A stretch of 64,000 bases of DNA from positions 321,938 through 385,937 of the forward strand of contig NZ_JBLFER010000004.1 of assembly GCF_047345145.1 (NCBI RefSeq), in the 5' to 3' direction. The notes below the pieces were generated by a model. The model did not search any database, was not told the origin of the DNA, and was given only the letters and a program-made list of their open reading frames with translations. Numbering within the stretch: the stretch's first letter is position 1; the number at the start of each line of letters is the position of its first letter. A program made the translations under genes and the position numbers. This DNA comes from Maribacter_C sp047345145. GTDB lineage: Bacteria; Bacteroidota; Bacteroidia; Flavobacteriales; Flavobacteriaceae. Below are positions 61,331-64,000 of this stretch, piece after piece.

Positions 61331-64000
61331 ATGCCTATGCGCAAAACTATACATACATTAAAATACCTTAAACACTTTCTCCTATTTGGAGTAATGTTAC
61401 TATCGTTTAATGCGATCGGACAAGTTCAACAAACTTTTGCTCCTCGTTATTCAGAAAAGGTAAATGGAGATGTGACCATGATCGCTAATAATGTGCTTTC
61501 AGAACATCCCACAAACAATTATAATGGTGGGAGCGATAACAATAGTATTTTTTCCGTTTTTGTAGATATTGACTCTGACGACACAACGTTTAACTCTAGC
61601 AGTGCAAACCTGGTTAATCCTTCTCCTTCGAGTCCATGTTTAACCTTTACCCGTGCTTATCTTTATTGGGCAGCAGCAAATAAGGAAAATGGACCCGACA
61701 ATAACGGCAATATGACGGGAAATGGTTTGCCAGAAGTAAATTGGGCTTACGATCAAGTCAAACTAATGCTACCAGGATCAGGTTCATATACTACAGTAAC
61801 AGCTGATGAAGTTATTTATAATGGCCGTGCAGCGCATTTTGTAAATGATCCATACGTTTGTGTTAAAGATATTACAACCGAAGTTCAAGCATTAGCTAAC
61901 CCTTATGGGAAATTTCAAGTAGCAAATGTAAAAGCCACAGTCGGAAACCTCTGGGAACACTTAGATGTTGGTGATAGAAATACAGGAACCTCGGGAGGTT
62001 GGCAAATTGTTTTTGTTTATGAAAGCCCACAACTCAAAAGTAGAAATATCACTCTTTTTGACGGTTACGCCAATGTAACTCAAACTAACAATTCCTTTGA
62101 TATATTATTTGATGGTTTTCAAACTGTACCAAACGGCCCAGTAAATGCAAATATTCTTATCGGATCTACAGAAGGTGATAGAGGTATTGATGGCGATCAA
62201 CTGCAAATTTTTGACACTAATGGAGTTTGGACTTCTCTCGACACTAATGAACGTGCAGATGACAATTTCTTTAATAGTAAAATAACGATTGACGAAAATC
62301 CGTTTTTAAATCGAAATCCGGCAAGTACAAATACCTTGGGTTTTGATGCTTCCTTATTTGAACTAAGTAACAATGGCAGAAGACTAATTGATAACAACCA
62401 AACATCAGCGACTTTTAGATTAACCTCTGATCAAGAAACATATGGTTTATACTTGTTAGGGTTAAGTGTAGAAGTTTTTGAACCTAGCTTAGGAGCATTA
62501 AGTTTTACTACCAATGTTATTGGTTCGCAATTCGACCCGGGAGATAATGCTCCTGTGGAAATTCGGGTAAAAAACGTTGGTAATGACAATATTCAAAATC
62601 TCGAGATCGCGCTCACACTTCCTCCTCAGGTAGAGTTTTTGAATACAGAACCGCTACCTCCTGGTGTAACTTACAATTTTGATACGATCACAAGAGAACT
62701 TCGTTTCTTTGTTGAAGATGGGTATACTGATATAAATGACCCAGAATATGAATTGGATTTCAATCTATTCATTAATAATACTTGCGTTACTTGTAGTGCT
62801 GACATAGGCTTACAGGCCTTTGCAACTTTTACTGGAGAAACTAATCCGAACACGGTTGGAACGCTAAGTTCTGGTACTGTTGATGCCTGTGGAATCGGCA
62901 ATCATGACCCTACTTACTTACATGTGACCCCGGTCTTATCAATAAGTGACGGATCTGCTACTGAGGGTGAAAATATCAATTTTGCAATTTCATCGTCTCA
63001 TTTACTTGCGGAAGATGCAGTTTTGAATCTGTCTTATACAGACATAACCACATCGGTCAACGATTATGCTCTTGCGAATACATTTACCGTTGTTACAGGA
63101 ACAGGAAATACTTCATTTAACATTCCGGCGTTGGACGATACTTTTATTGAAAATACTGAAACCTTTGAAATTCTAGCGACATCAACTGATAATATTACAC
63201 TTTTAGATAATACTGCAACAGGTTCAATTTTAGATAATGATTTAATGCCTAACTCAGGTATTTCTTTTGATGATGATGACATTACCGTAAATGAAGCTGC
63301 AGGCACTGCTACCGTGAACGTAGTTCTTACCGGTAACATCCAAGGTGGATTTACACTAGACTTCGCTTCTGGCGATAATACTGCTGTGGCTCCTGGAGAT
63401 TATCTAAGTAACTCTAATACATTGTCATTTAATGGTACAGATGGAGAATCTATTCCGGTTACCATCTCTATAAACGATGATAGTGTGATTGAGGCTACGG
63501 AATCATTATTTGTTAATCTTTCGAATCTATCTACTACTTTAATTTCGATTAACGATAACCAGGCTACAATCAATATAACAGATAATGACAATGCAGCACC
63601 GGGTGATGGGGTATCCTTTGACAATGCAACGGTTGTTATTAATGAAGGAAATCCTGGAGATAATGTACAACTAGCATTTGCTGTAAACTATACAGGAACT
63701 ATTCCTCCTGGTGAAACGGTGTCGGTTGACTACAATACCATTGTGGGTTCTGCCGATGCGATTGACTTTACACTTGCTAACGGTACAGTTAGCTTTACAG
63801 ATGGTGCGCAGTCACAAACCATTCTTGTTGATGTAATCGAAGATCTAAGCATTGAAGCAGATGAGAACTTTACATTGGAACTTTCTAACATATCTACCGT
63901 AAACGGATTCGTAACTGGATTTGTTGATGCGAATACGACCAACACAGCTACTGGTACTATTATCAATGATGATAATGCAGCACCTGGTGATGGAGTATCT
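61331..64000 (+). CDS. Large Calx-beta surface protein, 5' part (cut by window end)
   Basis: The frame is open from the ATG at 61331 to the last base, 890 codons. Signal peptide (hydrophobic about 16-32, ending AIGQ), then an N-terminal region (about 35-370, with LFDGYANV and GWQIVFVYESP) resembling DUF3344-type surface domains, a DUF11-like segment (about 390-440, NVGNDNIQNLEIALTLPP), then tandem Calx-beta domains beginning near 62935, 63254 and 63604, with a fourth starting at 63980. Calx-beta domains bind calcium. In Flavobacteria such proteins are usually T9SS cargo such as adhesins; the C-terminal signal is beyond the window. An ATG at 61337 is an alternative start. Confidence 0.9.
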   Translation, partial: MPMRKTIHTLKYLKHFLLFGVMLLSFNAIGQVQQTFAPRYSEKVNGDVTMIANNVLSEHPTNNYNGGSDNNSIFSVFVDIDSDDTTFNSSSANLVNPSPSSPCLTFTRAYLYWAAANKENGPDNNGNMTGNGLPEVNWAYDQVKLMLPGSGSYTTVTADEVIYNGRAAHFVNDPYVCVKDITTEVQALANPYGKFQVANVKATVGNLWEHLDVGDRNTGTSGGWQIVFVYESPQLKSRNITLFDGYANVTQTNNSFDILFDGFQTVPNGPVNANILIGSTEGDRGIDGDQLQIFDTNGVWTSLDTNERADDNFFNSKITIDENPFLNRNPASTNTLGFDASLFELSNNGRRLIDNNQTSATFRLTSDQETYGLYLLGLSVEVFEPSLGALSFTTNVIGSQFDPGDNAPVEIRVKNVGNDNIQNLEIALTLPPQVEFLNTEPLPPGVTYNFDTITRELRFFVEDGYTDINDPEYELDFNLFINNTCVTCSADIGLQAFATFTGETNPNTVGTLSSGTVDACGIGNHDPTYLHVTPVLSISDGSATEGENINFAISSSHLLAEDAVLNLSYTDITTSVNDYALANTFTVVTGTGNTSFNIPALDDTFIENTETFEILATSTDNITLLDNTATGSILDNDLMPNSGISFDDDDITVNEAAGTATVNVVLTGNIQGGFTLDFASGDNTAVAPGDYLSNSNTLSFNGTDGESIPVTISINDDSVIEATESLFVNLSNLSTTLISINDNQATINITDNDNAAPGDGVSFDNATVVINEGNPGDNVQLAFAVNYTGTIPPGETVSVDYNTIVGSADAIDFTLANGTVSFTDGAQSQTILVDVIEDLSIEADENFTLELSNISTVNGFVTGFVDANTTNTATGTIINDDNAAPGDGVS
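63590..64000 (+). repeat. Calx-beta tandem repeat, 384-nt period
   Basis: The junction AATGCAGCACC(G/T)GGTGATGG recurs at 63590 and 63974, exactly 384 nt (128 codons) apart, with near-identical flanks. It marks the boundary of a repeat unit that probably continues past the window end. Confidence 0.8.

Noticed and set aside
62197..63966. Several minus-strand frames opposite the Calx-beta gene
   Set aside because: The plus-strand frame is uninterrupted, with a signal peptide and clear domains; the others are shadows.
63590..64000. CRISPR-like periodic repeat
   Set aside because: The 384-nt period is a multiple of three and falls on protein domain boundaries, so it is a coding repeat.

Overview
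The window is a chromosomal segment of a marine-type Flavobacteriaceae (phylum Bacteroidota). The evidence is consistent: low GC, a C-terminal type IX secretion (T9SS) sorting domain, TAnnTTTG promoter boxes instead of the proteobacterial -10, flavobacterial versions of PEP carboxylase, GAPDH and FtsH, and many small lipoproteins and outer-membrane barrels. The Maribacter/Zobellia/Arenibacter group is a guess. I see no tRNA, rRNA, CRISPR array, prophage or classical insertion sequence.

Layout. 1-1907: end of the trp operon (trpB partial, trpA), with a GIY-YIG gene bracketed by a 16-nt inverted repeat inserted between the two genes. 1986-12669: envelope and secreted proteins, dominated by a 1767-residue T9SS cargo that fuses a diheme cytochrome, PKD, FG-GAP/UnbV, Big2 and PA14 domains, followed by an M20 peptidase, an outer-membrane barrel and a CarboxypepD_reg-like protein. 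12666-21753: PEP carboxylase, a UDG-like protein, a 42-residue ribosomal protein bTHX gene, YaaA, a PASTA protein / RluA / M23 operon, and ddl-coaD. 21925-25984: PAS histidine kinase with an overlapping response regulator, then an M14 carboxypeptidase. 26003-33364: NUDIX gene diverging from pyrE, SRPBCC protein, BirA, then rsfS-ftsH-LUD-cdsA-psd-acyl-CoA-binding protein, a run combining protein quality control and phospholipid synthesis. 33392-42150: mostly minus-strand accessory metabolism and small membrane proteins. 42205-50833: valS, DUF1573 protein, aspartyl protease/PDZ, aminotransferase-murB, sigma/anti-sigma pair. 50958-58880: small Cys-rich membrane protein, second sigma factor, lipA, GAPDH overlapping a hybrid histidine kinase, lpxK, Nif3-like protein, DUF164 protein. 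58948-64000: DUF4174 protein, kynurenine 3-monooxygenase-like enzyme, a 587-nt gene-free stretch with a strong orphan terminator, and the start of a very large Calx-beta surface protein cut by the window end.

Most genes are ordinary flavobacterial housekeeping or envelope genes. The items most worth following are the GIY-YIG/inverted-repeat cassette in the trp operon, the cytochrome/UnbV/PA14 fusion protein, the orphan terminator upstream of the Calx-beta adhesin, the nearly back-to-back NUDIX/pyrE starts, and the GAPDH/hybrid-kinase overlap.
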